Part shown: piece by piece, positions 42,471 through 51,490 of the stretch | How the letters are laid out: each line of letters starts with the position of its first letter | Numbering within the stretch: position 1 is the first letter of the stretch | DNA from: Bradyrhizobium liaoningense | Lineage (GTDB): Bacteria; Pseudomonadota; Alphaproteobacteria; Rhizobiales; Xanthobacteraceae | Direction: 5' to 3' | DNA: 64,000 bases | Assembly (NCBI RefSeq): GCF_018130785.1 | Contig: NZ_JAFCJT010000001.1 | Location: forward strand, 434,001-498,000 | Notes under the pieces: generated by a model | What the model was told of the DNA's origin: nothing | The model's database searches: none | Seen by the model: the letters and a program-made list of their open reading frames with translations, nothing else | Program-made: the position numbers and the translations under genes

Positions 42471-43409
42471 TCAGTCGCTGAGATGGCGCGCAAGCCAGGC
42501 ACGCACGCCCTGAAGACTCCTGAAATCGTCGAGCGACCGCACGGGAATGCCGGGCGCGATGCTCGCAACCATCCCGCTCAGTGCATGTCCAGGTCCAAAT
42601 TCGAGAAATGTCGTGGCGCCCGCTTCGAGACAGCTTTGCAGGCAATTTCCCCACTGCACGGTTTGCGAGATCTGCGCGGCAAGCTTGTCGTGGCCCGCCT
42701 CGGCGGAGGCGACCGAACCGCCATCGACGCCGCTCAGGATGCGCGCGCCAGCGGCCGGCGGGAACGCCACCGGCGCCGCCCGCAGGACTTCTCGAAACAC
42801 GACCGATGCTTTGGCGAGCCGTCCGGTGTGGGAGGCAACCTCAACCGGCAGATCGACGATCCTTGCGGCGTGCATCGCTCTCGCGTCTCCCGCAATCCTG
42901 TTCAATGCCTCCCGGCCACCGCCGATCACAAAGGCATCGCCAGGATTGACGATGGCGATTGCCGCGCCGTGGCGCTCGCAAAGGCGGGTAACATCGTCGT
43001 GTGAAAGACCGCGGACAAAGATCAGCCCGTCACCGGCACAGGTGGCGGCATCCATCGCTTCCGCGCGGCGCACCGCGAGGTCGAGCGTAACGACCGGTTC
43101 GAACAAGTCTCCCACGCCCCAGGCCGCCACCTCACCGACGCTGTAGCCGGCGATGACGGCGCCATGTGGAATGACGCCCCTGAGCGCGGCAGCAGCGGCC
43201 AGTGCCTGCAACGTGCAAAGAATCTGGCCGGAACGGTTGCGATGCAGAGCATCCTCCGATTCGCTGCGCACGAAATCGCGCGGATCCCTGCCGCCCAGCA
43301 ACGTTGCCGCGTGTGCAAACAGGTGCGTCGCTTCCGGCGCATCGCCCGTCAGGGCGAACATGTCCCGATGCTGCCTGCCTTGTCCCGAGCACAGGATCGC
43401 AAGCGTCAT
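42471..43409 (-). CDS. mdcH: Malonate decarboxylase epsilon subunit (malonyl-CoA acyltransferase)
   Basis: 312-aa FabD-like acyltransferase (MTLAILCSGQGRQHRDMFAL). Active-site motif GYSVGEVAAW with the nucleophile Ser near residue 90, GQG near the N-terminus and His in VEVASHTGRL. It loads malonyl groups to start the decarboxylase cycle. ATG 43409 is preferred because AGGTGG precedes it; GTG 43418 directly after the transporter stop is the alternative. Last gene of the mdc operon. Confidence 0.9.
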   Translation of the reverse strand: MTLAILCSGQGRQHRDMFALTGDAPEATHLFAHAATLLGGRDPRDFVRSESEDALHRNRSGQILCTLQALAAAAALRGVIPHGAVIAGYSVGEVAAWGVGDLFEPVVTLDLAVRRAEAMDAATCAGDGLIFVRGLSHDDVTRLCERHGAAIAIVNPGDAFVIGGGREALNRIAGDARAMHAARIVDLPVEVASHTGRLAKASVVFREVLRAAPVAFPPAAGARILSGVDGGSVASAEAGHDKLAAQISQTVQWGNCLQSCLEAGATTFLEFGPGHALSGMVASIAPGIPVRSLDDFRSLQGVRAWLARHLSD

Positions 43410-43418
43410 GGTCGCCAC

Positions 43419-44369
43419 CTAGTGCGGAAAGAGCACGGCGATCGCGACCGCCATGGTCGCGACGCTGAATCCGGTGCTCGAAATGACCATCGATCCGACC
43501 GCTGCGGAGTCCAGCCGGTAATTGACCGCAAACAGAATGCCGAAAAAGCCAGAAGGCACCGCGGCGAGCAGAATGGCCGTCCTCGCTGTGTCGGGAGCCA
43601 TTGGAAAGACGTGAGTGACTGCAACGGCCGCGAGTGGCCGTACCATGTCCGCGGCAACCGTTGCGGCCGCGATTTTCCAGTTCAGGCGGAACGATTGTGC
43701 CGACAGGATGGCTCCGGTGAGGAACAGCGCGACGCCGGCGGCCGAACTCCCGATCAGCGCGAGGCAGGCATGAGCGACCGCGTCGAGGCTCAGATCCGAC
43801 ACCGAAAACAGGATGCCGAATACGGGCGCGAGCACGACCGGCTTGGTGATCGCACGCCCCACTGCCGTCAGCATCTGCCGCGCCGCCATTTCCTCGCCAC
43901 GGGACCTGGCGGCGTCCATTTCCGCCATGATCAGGGTCACCGGGCTGATAAGGACCGAACCGGTCGCCAATGCGACGGCGACCGGAACGGCGCCTGCCTG
44001 TCCCGCGATGGATGTCAGGATTGGAAGACCGACGCCGGCAAGATTTGGAAAGCCGACCGTGAGTGCCTGAATCGACGCATCGGGCCGCGACACCTTGAAC
44101 AATTTGCGCGCGGCAAGATACCAGACGGCATAGAGCAACGACATCGTTATGCCGAGCACCAGAAAGAGCGGAACCTGCTCGATCATCTCGCTGCGCGACG
44201 CCGAGGCAGTCGCGGCGAACAGCGACGCCGGCACGGCGAAATCCATCACGAGAGCGTTGAGAGCATCGACATGGAGATTGTCGACGACATGAAACCTTCC
44301 CGCGGTGTATCCCAGCAGCAAGACGAAGAACACCGGCACCAGCGCCATCAGGATTGCATTGGACATCAT
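43419..44369 (-). CDS. mdcF: Malonate transporter, auxin efflux carrier (AEC) family
   Basis: 316-aa membrane protein with about ten helices in two five-helix repeats: LMALVPVFFVLLLGYTAGRF at the N-terminus, VMDFAVPASLFAATA with the family's N/D-P crossover, and the second-half equivalents ALFLTGAILSAQ and ILLAAVPSGFFGILFA. It belongs to PF03547, the class of MdcF malonate carriers; the substrate follows from its place between mdcB and mdcH. Its ATG overlaps the mdcB stop. Confidence 0.85.
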   Translation of the reverse strand: MMSNAILMALVPVFFVLLLGYTAGRFHVVDNLHVDALNALVMDFAVPASLFAATASASRSEMIEQVPLFLVLGITMSLLYAVWYLAARKLFKVSRPDASIQALTVGFPNLAGVGLPILTSIAGQAGAVPVAVALATGSVLISPVTLIMAEMDAARSRGEEMAARQMLTAVGRAITKPVVLAPVFGILFSVSDLSLDAVAHACLALIGSSAAGVALFLTGAILSAQSFRLNWKIAAATVAADMVRPLAAVAVTHVFPMAPDTARTAILLAAVPSGFFGILFAVNYRLDSAAVGSMVISSTGFSVATMAVAIAVLFPH

Positions 44370-45247
44370 GGCCCCGGCGCGTCGTGGGCATCGACGAAGA
44401 GCGACATCGCAAGCAGGTCAGCCGAGCCACCGGGACTGAGACGACGCGCGACGAAGCTTTCATGGATCCATCGCGCGCTGGCGCGCCAGCCGGGAGCGCG
44501 CACGCCGCCGGCGTCGATGAAGCGACGCGCCGCGCGACGCGCAAAGCGAAGCCCCTCGAGCCCGCCACGATGCAACAGATTGGTGTCTTCCACGGACGCA
44601 ATCAGTGCAAAGCACGCTTCGACCCGCGCCGCTTCCGCATCTTCGGGCGTGGCAGGCATTGTTCTCCGCAAGGCCGGCAAGCCGATCCGGTAGACGCTGG
44701 GAAACCCACTCGCCGCCTCGAGACGGGCTCCGCCTGCGTGAAAGCGGCGGCGAGCAGCGCTGCCATGGCTGTGCAGCAACACCGGACCGTGGAGTATGCC
44801 GGCGCCCCAAAGGCGTGCCACGACGTCGCCGAGCGGAAGTGCCGGATCGACCAACCCGCCGGCCCTCGCACCGGCCGCCGCGCACAACAGGCCAAGGCCG
44901 AAGATCGCGCCGCGATGCGTATTGACGCCTGAGGTCGCCTCGAGCATCGCACGTTCGGCCTCCAGGCCGATGACCCGCAGCAGTCCCAGGCCGCAACCGA
45001 GCGCGCCCGCATCGGCAAGACTTTGAAGGTAGGGCCTGATGGCCGCGGCGCTGCGACGAAACGTGCCGGCATCCATGTCGTCGTGACTACCATTGTCGAC
45101 ATGGCTCACCAGCCCCGGCTTGGGCCAGGTTTCCAGCTCCATGGCGAGGCAATCGGCGGCGAAACCACCGATGGACCAGATGCAGGACGCCATCTGCCCC
45201 CGGGGTGAAACGAGTGGTTCGGTGCTTCGCGCAGCCGCTGTGATCAT
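44366..45247 (-). CDS. mdcB: Triphosphoribosyl-dephospho-CoA synthase
   Basis: 293 aa (MITAAARSTEPLVSPRGQMA). CitG/MdcB motifs: CLAMELETWPKPGLVSHVDN with KPGLV, GSHDDMDAGTF, GVNTHRGAIFGLGLL and GFPSVY. It makes the precursor of the malonate decarboxylase prosthetic group from ATP and dephospho-CoA. Start at 45247 overlaps the mdcG stop (ATGA) and its stop overlaps the transporter start, so this part of the operon is tightly coupled. Confidence 0.9.
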   Translation of the reverse strand: MITAAARSTEPLVSPRGQMASCIWSIGGFAADCLAMELETWPKPGLVSHVDNGSHDDMDAGTFRRSAAAIRPYLQSLADAGALGCGLGLLRVIGLEAERAMLEATSGVNTHRGAIFGLGLLCAAAGARAGGLVDPALPLGDVVARLWGAGILHGPVLLHSHGSAARRRFHAGGARLEAASGFPSVYRIGLPALRRTMPATPEDAEAARVEACFALIASVEDTNLLHRGGLEGLRFARRAARRFIDAGGVRAPGWRASARWIHESFVARRLSPGGSADLLAMSLFVDAHDAPGP

Positions 45248-45924
45248 GATCCCGTCGCTCCCGAAATGAATCGATCCCTGTCGAGCAGGGTTACGCACCG
45301 GATGGTCTTGACCAGAAGCTGGTCCGTGCCGGCGTGGAATTCGCGCCAGTTCACCGCTGCACCATCCGCGCGCATCAATTCACCGTCGAGCCGCATCGGC
45401 GCATCGGTCTCGATCGCCGCCACGTCGGCGGCGAGACGCTCCAGATCGGTCTCGCGGGAGAACGCGAACAGGACATCGAGGTCGGAACAAGCGGTCACGT
45501 AATCGAGCCCGGTCAGCGATTGCCATGCGAGGCTGCCGAACACGCGCACGTCCACCGAATGACGAAGCGCGAGCTCATCGAGCCGATCGAGCGTCGGCCA
45601 CCAGTTGCGCGGCGCCGAGGCGCGCGCCTCCCGCAGCGAGGGCGGCCTCGCGACCGAGGTGATGTGGTCGATATCCGCGAGAAGCGACACCCGCTTCTTG
45701 CCGGCGGAGGGCGGCAACGGCAGGCCGAGCGCAAGGCCGGTCGCTTCGCAAGGCAGAGCGCGCCGCCTGATCGTCGGCCATCCCATTTCGGACCAGCGCG
45801 AAACCAGCGGGTCGGCTGCGAGATCGCCGCGCATCCCGATCATCGCGCGCCAACCCTGCGGGCTGACAAAGACGAGGTCGTGGCGACTGGCCGGCGGTTC
45901 ACCGGGTTTGCAGGGCGAGATCAC
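45244..45924 (-). CDS. mdcG: Phosphoribosyl-dephospho-CoA transferase
   Basis: 226 aa from GTG 45924, which has GGAG 7 nt upstream and overlaps the mdcE end by 26 nt. Nucleotidyltransferase-like active site VFGSLAWQSLTG followed by SDLDVLFAF (G-S ... D-x-D). The N-terminal RHDLVFVSP is typical of MdcG. It attaches the 2'-(5''-phosphoribosyl)-3'-dephospho-CoA group to the MdcC carrier serine. Confidence 0.88.
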   Translation of the reverse strand: MISPCKPGEPPASRHDLVFVSPQGWRAMIGMRGDLAADPLVSRWSEMGWPTIRRRALPCEATGLALGLPLPPSAGKKRVSLLADIDHITSVARPPSLREARASAPRNWWPTLDRLDELALRHSVDVRVFGSLAWQSLTGLDYVTACSDLDVLFAFSRETDLERLAADVAAIETDAPMRLDGELMRADGAAVNWREFHAGTDQLLVKTIRCVTLLDRDRFISGATGS

Positions 45925-46621
45925 GAACGCGCTCCGCGATATCGGCGGCCTTCGGCCGGCCGCCACGCTCCTTGCCGAGCGCATCTCTTCGATCCCGCGC
46001 AGCCGGCATGTCGGCGAGCAGCGTCTCCAGCTGGTCTGCAAGTGAGGTGGAATCGCTCCATGTCATATGAACGGCACCCATCTGCTCGAGATTGGAGAGC
46101 CCCGGCGCGAAAACCGGCGTCGATTTGGCTTTCTCCTCAAGGGCCGTCATCGACAATTTGGTGACCTTCGCCATCGACGGCAGATCCATCACCGCGGGAG
46201 AGGCGCCGGGCAATCCGACCAGCACGCGCGTCGCCAGGCCTGTCGCAAGCAGGGCCCCCGCAGCCGAGTGGCCATAGAGAAGACCGATGGTCGGGCGGCC
46301 GTGCATGTCCGCGTGGATCAGCACCTTCGCCAGATGCGCGAGAAATTCGTTGAGCCCGAGCATCTCGTCACGCTTGCTCATGCGCTGGCTGTCGCTGTCG
46401 ACGAGCACCAGGATCGGTCCGCTCCCCCGGTCGATCGACTTCAGGACGTGCGCGGAAAGTCTGATCGCCTCGTCGACGCCGAGCGCGGTCCGATCCGCAA
46501 CACCAATCACGAGTATCCTGCCGCCGGACCGCAGCGTTGCCGCGCCGGCAAGGACGCCATTATCGTTCCTGACCTCATGGCCGTCGGGGAACAGCGATGC
46601 GAGAATGTCATCGAGCGTCAC
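45899..46621 (-). CDS. mdcE: Malonate decarboxylase gamma subunit
   Basis: 240 aa from GTG 46621 (VTLDDILASLFPDGHEVRND), with GGGAGGAG about 5 nt upstream. Landmarks are LVLVDSDSQRMSKRDEMLGL, IGLLYGHSAAGALLATGLA and a C-terminal VRDLALQTR. With MdcD it forms the carboxyltransferase-fold unit that decarboxylates malonyl-S-carrier to acetyl-S-carrier. It overlaps mdcD by 14 nt and mdcG by 26 nt. Confidence 0.9.
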   Translation of the reverse strand: MTLDDILASLFPDGHEVRNDNGVLAGAATLRSGGRILVIGVADRTALGVDEAIRLSAHVLKSIDRGSGPILVLVDSDSQRMSKRDEMLGLNEFLAHLAKVLIHADMHGRPTIGLLYGHSAAGALLATGLATRVLVGLPGASPAVMDLPSMAKVTKLSMTALEEKAKSTPVFAPGLSNLEQMGAVHMTWSDSTSLADQLETLLADMPAARDRRDALGKERGGRPKAADIAERVRDLALQTR

Positions 46622-47546
46622 GGCTGCTCCTCCCGATCCTGCTAGCGAGCGCAATGAACTGGTCGGCCGGCAATTCCGGAACCGTTTCCGCATCCGCAAC
46701 ACCTTCCACGGTCCAGATATCGACGGCGTCCTGGCAAGCGCCAAAGCGGCGCAACCTGTCAGCCAGACGCCCCTGCTCCGCCCTGAGCCGGTCGAGGCCG
46801 AAGGGGCCGATCAACCCGATCAGCTCGCGTGCGGCCTCGCGAAAATCCTGCACGGTGTCATCGGCGAAGACGTCGGCTGCACCGAGCAGCCGCCGGTGCT
46901 TGCCGCCCATGGTGCGCCAGACCAAGGCACGGTCACGGGAGTCGAACTCCTCGACGCCGCGATTGGTCTCGATCACCTCGGGGCCCGAAACCGCGACGCG
47001 TCCCGCCTCCGACACGGCGAGCGCGGAGCAACAGCCAGCGATCAGACCGCCGCCGCCATAACAGCCGGAGCGCCCGCCAATCAGGCCGATGACCTTCACG
47101 CCGGCGCTGCGCGCCTCCATCACTGCGCGCATGATCTCGGCGATGGCGAGCTCACCGGCATTGGCCTCCTGCAACCGGACGCCGCCAGTATCGAACAGGA
47201 TCAGAACGGGGATTGATCCGATCTCGCGCGCTGCGCGGAGCAGGCCCGTCAGCTTGGCGCCGTGCACCTCACCGAAGGCGCCACCCATGAAGCGTCCTTC
47301 CTGCGCGGCGACGAATACCGGCGCACCGCCGAGGCGGCCATGGCCGACAACGATGCCGTCATCGAACTGCTCGGGAAGGTCGAATATCTCCAGATGCGGA
47401 CTGACCTCGCGCTGTTCCGGCCCGATGAACTCGACCAGGCTGCCGGCATCAAGCAGCAGATCAAGCCTCGTCCGCGCCGATGCCTCGTTGAAGCTTGTGC
47501 TGCGGGCCCGTTCGGCCGGGGCGACGTGCTGGAGCGGCGCGGTCAT
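46608..47546 (-). CDS. mdcD: Malonate decarboxylase beta subunit
   Basis: 312 aa with the carboxyltransferase (crotonase-like) fold: QEGRFMGGAFGEVHGAKLTG, FDTGGVRLQEANAGE, GGRSGCYGGGGLIAGCCSAL and SGPEVIETNRGVEEFD. It pairs with MdcE to decarboxylate the carrier-bound malonyl thioester. ATG 47546 overlaps the mdcC stop (ATGA). Confidence 0.92.
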   Translation of the reverse strand: MTAPLQHVAPAERARSTSFNEASARTRLDLLLDAGSLVEFIGPEQREVSPHLEIFDLPEQFDDGIVVGHGRLGGAPVFVAAQEGRFMGGAFGEVHGAKLTGLLRAAREIGSIPVLILFDTGGVRLQEANAGELAIAEIMRAVMEARSAGVKVIGLIGGRSGCYGGGGLIAGCCSALAVSEAGRVAVSGPEVIETNRGVEEFDSRDRALVWRTMGGKHRRLLGAADVFADDTVQDFREAARELIGLIGPFGLDRLRAEQGRLADRLRRFGACQDAVDIWTVEGVADAETVPELPADQFIALASRIGRSSRDAR

Positions 47547-47860
47547 CGGTCGCTCCCCGCGATCAATCGCACCGCCTGCGCCAGCCGAAGCGACACCGTG
47601 TCGGGGCGCGCGCCGCCGTCATTGATGGAAAATTTCAGCCCGCCGGGCGAATAGCGCTCGACGAAATCGCCAATGACAGCGCTCCAGACTTCGCCGAAGC
47701 CCATCGCCGCGGTTTTGATCTCGACCGCGCATTCCGCATCCGGCAGGACGCGCTCCACCAGCACTTCAAGATTGCCCGAGGCGACCACACCCACGATCGC
47801 GCTCTGCCTGATACCGCCCGCGCGCTCGCGAACCGGGTGATGAAAGCTGAGATCTTCCAT
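47543..47860 (-). CDS. mdcC: Malonate decarboxylase acyl carrier (delta) subunit
   Basis: 105-aa acyl-carrier protein. The prosthetic group is expected on the serine in VGVVASGNLEVLVE near residue 28. Further family blocks are DAECAVEIKTAAMGFGEVW and SINDGGARPDTVSLRLAQA. It starts 9 nt after the mdcA stop. Confidence 0.92.
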   Translation of the reverse strand: MEDLSFHHPVRERAGGIRQSAIVGVVASGNLEVLVERVLPDAECAVEIKTAAMGFGEVWSAVIGDFVERYSPGGLKFSINDGGARPDTVSLRLAQAVRLIAGSDR

Positions 47861-47869
47861 GGCCTGTCC

Positions 47870-49516
47870 TCACCAGTTCCTGAATTTCGATGGCGGCGCG
47901 TAGAGCCCGCCCGACCAGCGCACGAGATCCTTGATCGAGCGCGCCGCCAGCATGTTGCGATCCGCATCGAGCGGATTGATGCCGATATCTTCCGGCCGCC
48001 GGATCACGCCGCGCTCGCGCAGCAGCGCGACCATGCTGCGATCCCGCCCGCGACCGACGTCGGTGTATCCGGCGATGCCGCGGATCGCCTGCTCGCGTTC
48101 TTGCGCCGTACGGCACAACAGGAGGTTCGCCACCCCCTCCTCGGTGACGATGTGCGTGACGTCGTCGCCGTAGATCATTACGGGGGCGAGTTCGAGGTTC
48201 AGCTTCTCGGCGAGTTCGATCGCATCGAGCTTCTCGACGAACAACGGGACGTTCTTGTCGCCGAAGGTCTCGCCAATCTGCACCACCAGCTTGCGGCCCC
48301 GGCGCAATGGCGCCGGGCTGTCCGGATCGGCCTCCGCGCCGGCCTTGAGCCAGGGCTCGCTCGGATGCCTGCGTCCGCGCGCATCCGCGCCCATGTTCGG
48401 CGCGCCGCCGAACCCAGCGATGCGCGAGGTGGTGACGGTCGAAGAATTTCCCTGGAGATCGATCTGCAGCGTGGAGCCGATGAACATGTCGCAGGCATAG
48501 AGCCCGGCGGTCTGGCAAAAGGCCCGGTTGGAGCGTAGCGAGCCGTCGGGGCCGGTGAAATAGACGTCGGATCTGGCCCGGATGTACTCGTCCATGCCGA
48601 CCTCCGAGCCGAACGAGTGAATCTGCCGGACCCAACCGGACTCGATTGCGGGAATGAGCGCGGGATGCGGATTCAAGGCGAAGTGGGTTGCGATCCTGCC
48701 CTTCAGGCCCAGCCTCTCGCCGAACGTCGGCAGCAGAAGCTCGATCGCGGCCGTGCTGAAGCCGATCCCGTGATTGATCCGCTGCACGCCATAGGGCGCG
48801 TAGATCCCCTTGATCGCGAGCATTGCGGTCAGGATCTGCCCCTCCGTGATCGCTGCCGGATCGCGCGTGAACAGCGGCTCGACGAAGAACGGCTTGTCGG
48901 ACTTGACGACGAAATGGACGCGGTCCGCCGGGATGTCGACCCGCGGAACCGTCTCGACGATGTCGTTGACCTGGGCGATCACGACGCCGTCCTTGAACGC
49001 CGTTGCCTCCACGACGGTGGGCGTGTCCTCGGTGTTCGGACCGGTGTAGAGGTTGCCGTCGCGGTCGGCGCTGACGGCGGCGATCAGCGCGACGTGCGGG
49101 GTGAGATCGATGAAGTAGCGCGCGAACAGCTCGAGGTAAGTGTGAACCGCTCCCAGCTCGATCTTGCCGCCGAACAGCATGCGCGCGATGCGCGCCGATT
49201 GCGGCCCGGAATAGGCATAGTCCAGCCGCTTCGCGACCCCGCGGTCGAACAGGTCCAGATGTTCGGGGAGAACGACGCCCGACTGCACCATGTGCAGATC
49301 GTTGACCTTGGACAGATCGACCGCCAGCAGCGCGCGGCTCAAGAGATCCGCCTGCTTCTGGTTGTCGCCTTCGAGGCAAACCCGGTCGCCAGGCCGGATC
49401 ACGGCCTCCAGCAGACGCGTGGCGTCGGGCGCTTCCACGACCTTGCCGTGGGCAAGTCCGGCACCGGCCGCGATGCGGGCATCGCGCGCGGCGCGGTTGT
49501 TCCGCCAGCTGGTCAC
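47870..49516 (-). CDS. mdcA: Malonate decarboxylase alpha subunit (acetyl-S-carrier:malonate transferase)
   Basis: 548 aa from GTG 49516 (VTSWRNNRAARDARIAAGAG), with AAAGGAG 8 nt upstream; this GTG overlaps the stop of the preceding 84-aa ORF. CoA-transferase-like fold with DRVCLEGDNQKQADLLSRAL, HMVQSGVVLPEHLDLF, INHGIGFSTAAIELLLP and IAGFGGAPNMGADARGRRHP. It exchanges the acetyl group on MdcC for malonyl, releasing acetate. First core gene of the mdc operon; the pathway lets the cell use malonate as carbon source. Confidence 0.93.
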   Translation of the reverse strand: MTSWRNNRAARDARIAAGAGLAHGKVVEAPDATRLLEAVIRPGDRVCLEGDNQKQADLLSRALLAVDLSKVNDLHMVQSGVVLPEHLDLFDRGVAKRLDYAYSGPQSARIARMLFGGKIELGAVHTYLELFARYFIDLTPHVALIAAVSADRDGNLYTGPNTEDTPTVVEATAFKDGVVIAQVNDIVETVPRVDIPADRVHFVVKSDKPFFVEPLFTRDPAAITEGQILTAMLAIKGIYAPYGVQRINHGIGFSTAAIELLLPTFGERLGLKGRIATHFALNPHPALIPAIESGWVRQIHSFGSEVGMDEYIRARSDVYFTGPDGSLRSNRAFCQTAGLYACDMFIGSTLQIDLQGNSSTVTTSRIAGFGGAPNMGADARGRRHPSEPWLKAGAEADPDSPAPLRRGRKLVVQIGETFGDKNVPLFVEKLDAIELAEKLNLELAPVMIYGDDVTHIVTEEGVANLLLCRTAQEREQAIRGIAGYTDVGRGRDRSMVALLRERGVIRRPEDIGINPLDADRNMLAARSIKDLVRWSGGLYAPPSKFRNW

Positions 49517-49767
49517 GACGTTTGCTCCTTTGCGGCGTTGGCTCCACTCCAGAGTGCGCCGGCATTGGCCCGATCGGGATAGAGCTCCGGCATCGCCTCG
49601 CAGAACTCGAAAAGGACTACTTCCCGCTCGTCGCGGATCAGCGTCGAAGAGTTCGCGATCCACATCAGGTCCGGATTGCCGGACGGCAAGTCGCGGCTGA
49701 GTCCGGCTCGCTTCATGGTGGCCACGCTCCAATCCGGAACTATGCCGGTCGCCTCGATCATGCTCAT
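49513..49767 (-). CDS. Hypothetical 84-aa protein leading the malonate decarboxylase operon
   Basis: 84 aa (MSMIEATGIVPDWSVATMKR), ATG with GGAG 7 nt upstream. Soluble, Trp-containing, with an acidic middle (LIRDEREVVLFEFCEAMPEL). Its stop overlaps the mdcA GTG (GTGA), indicating coupled translation and a common transcript. No family recognised. It may be an mdc-specific accessory factor or a leader ORF that tunes mdcA translation. Confidence 0.6.
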   Translation of the reverse strand: MSMIEATGIVPDWSVATMKRAGLSRDLPSGNPDLMWIANSSTLIRDEREVVLFEFCEAMPELYPDRANAGALWSGANAAKEQTS

Positions 49768-49793
49768 GGAATTCTCCGGAGGGGCAGTCGGGC

Positions 49794-49819
49794 CGGCGGG
49801 AGTGCTGTCTCTCCCGCCG
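49794..49819. repeat. Inverted repeat between hydrolase and mdc operon
   Basis: CGGCGGGAG / CTCCCGCCG, a perfect 9-bp stem with an 8-nt loop, in the 94-bp gap between the hydrolase stop (49862) and the 84-aa ORF start. There is no U-run on the minus strand, so it is not a classic terminator for the hydrolase gene; it may be a processing or attenuation stem, or an operator. Confidence 0.5.
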
Positions 49820-49861
49820 TCCTTCCTTCTGCCGGCCGTGCGTCAGGACCGGCAAAACGCG

Positions 49862-50647
49862 TCAGCGGGTGGCCGGTTGATCGATGCTGCGTGCGGCACG
49901 GGTGATGATCGCCGCCACTTCCTTCGGATGCGACTCGTAGACCGAGTGGCTCGCGCCCGGGATCACGGTGGTGTGGCTCTTGGCGCGCTCGTAATACCAG
50001 CGCTCGAGATCCGGATTGATGATCTGGTCGTTGCCGGCGACGATGCCCCAGCTCGGCTTGGTCTTCCACGCGGCCGCCGTCAACGGCGTGCTGAATACCT
50101 GCGTCGCGGCCAGCACCTGGGAGCGCGCGACGAATTCGGCCTGCTCACGCGGCAGATCGGGCGCGAACAGCTTGGGGAATTGCACGGGATCGAGATAGGT
50201 GAACTTGTCCGGCGTGACCTTGATGACGCCCTCGGTCTTTCCAAGCACGCTTGGCGTCTTCTTGCCCAGCGCCGATTCGTCCTCGCCGACGTCGGGCGCA
50301 TGCGCAGCAACGTAGACCAGACCAACCACGTTGGGATGGACGCCCGCCTCGGTGATGATCGAACCACCGTAGCTGTGGCCGACGAGAAGCGTCGGGCCAT
50401 CCTGAAGATCGAGAATCCGTTTCGCCGCCGTGACGTCATCGGCAAACGACGTCTCGGGCTCCTGCACCATGCTGACGCGGAAGCCTTCCTTGGTCAGGAT
50501 CTCGTAGACCGGCTTCCAGCCGGACGCATCGACCCAGGCACCGTGCACCAGGACGATGTTCTTCGGGGGCTCAGCGCGCGCCGGGGCGACGGTCGCGAAC
50601 AAGGAGAGAGCGGCGGCAAAGGCCAGGCCAGCGTTGAGTTGTTTCAT
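49862..50647 (-). CDS. Secreted alpha/beta-fold hydrolase
   Basis: 261 aa from ATG 50647 (MKQLNAGLAFAAALSLFATV), signal peptide cut near ARAEPPK. Catalytic features are IVLVHGAWVDASGWKPVYE, nucleophile Ser in LLVGHSYGGSIITEAG near residue 100, acid residue in AGNDQIINPDLERW and His in PGASHSVYESHP near 244. It belongs to the broad group of salicylate-esterase/EstC-like hydrolases found in many periplasms; substrate unknown. Located upstream of the mdc operon on the same strand but separated by a stem-loop, so co-regulation is uncertain. Confidence 0.85.
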   Translation of the reverse strand: MKQLNAGLAFAAALSLFATVAPARAEPPKNIVLVHGAWVDASGWKPVYEILTKEGFRVSMVQEPETSFADDVTAAKRILDLQDGPTLLVGHSYGGSIITEAGVHPNVVGLVYVAAHAPDVGEDESALGKKTPSVLGKTEGVIKVTPDKFTYLDPVQFPKLFAPDLPREQAEFVARSQVLAATQVFSTPLTAAAWKTKPSWGIVAGNDQIINPDLERWYYERAKSHTTVIPGASHSVYESHPKEVAAIITRAARSIDQPATR

Positions 50648-50952
50648 GTCAGGATCACTCCGGGTTGGAATGATGCGACAGTAGTGTCGACGCTTGGGCG
50701 CGTATTTCGGCAAACAACGGCCCTTGCCACTTCGCACGTTGGGACATGCCGATCGCGACAACGGCTGCTCGTGCATCCTCGGGACACTGTCTAGCTAAGG
50801 CGCGCACTTCAAAACGCAGCGCATATGTCAGGCGTACAGACCTCTCATGACTGTGAACGGTCGGCGTTCATACGCGAAAGACGAACGATCCGCTTTGTTA
50901 TTCAAGAGGTCGCATCTGATGCTGCTTGAAATCCATGCATGGGATCGGACAC

Positions 50953-51294
50953 ATGACATCCACGGCAAATCTCCAGATCGCGCTTCTCATCCTGTTGTGC
51001 GCAGCTTCGCCCGCGCGTGCAGGCACTTGTGCGGACGACATCGCGAAAACCCAGATCCAGCTGGATCAAGCCATCGAAAAAGACGCGGGCGCCCACGGCT
51101 GGCAGCGGGAAAGCCTCAGCGCGCTGCGCAGTCATCAACCGACGCCTCGCTCGATTGCAGAAGCCGAAGGCGGCCGCGGAGCGGTTTTCACGGATGCGCT
51201 AGATTCGCTTGATCGCGCGCGTACCGCCGATCAAATCGGCGACACAGGCACATGCAGCCGCGAACTCGCGCATGTGCGGGACATTCTGAAATAG
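50953..51294 (+). CDS. Small secreted protein, unknown function
   Basis: 113 aa from ATG 50953 (MTSTANLQIALLILLCAASP), signal peptide cut near ARAGTC. The mature region is helical, with two cysteines (GTCADDIAKT near the new N-terminus and GTCSRELAHV near the C-terminus) that could form a disulfide closing a helical hairpin. No enzyme motif. It stands alone, 158 bp downstream of which nothing is seen before the RND cluster. The 305-bp gap on its left (50648-50952) shows no gene and should contain divergent promoters for it and the hydrolase. Confidence 0.7.
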   Translation: MTSTANLQIALLILLCAASPARAGTCADDIAKTQIQLDQAIEKDAGAHGWQRESLSALRSHQPTPRSIAEAEGGRGAVFTDALDSLDRARTADQIGDTGTCSRELAHVRDILK

Positions 51295-51490
51295 CGAAGC
51301 CAAAGCCGGCCAACGGTGCTGTCATCGGCGAGGCAACTCGGCGACGCGGCCGGACGAAGACGAATGCCCGCTCACGATGCGTCGAATGCCCTTGTCGTCG
51401 TGCTGCCGGGTAGCGGGACGTGCGTTCTGGAAATACCCCGCCGTTCCGCATCTCTCTAGTGCTCGACAGCATTCAGCCGGAGCATTTTCC

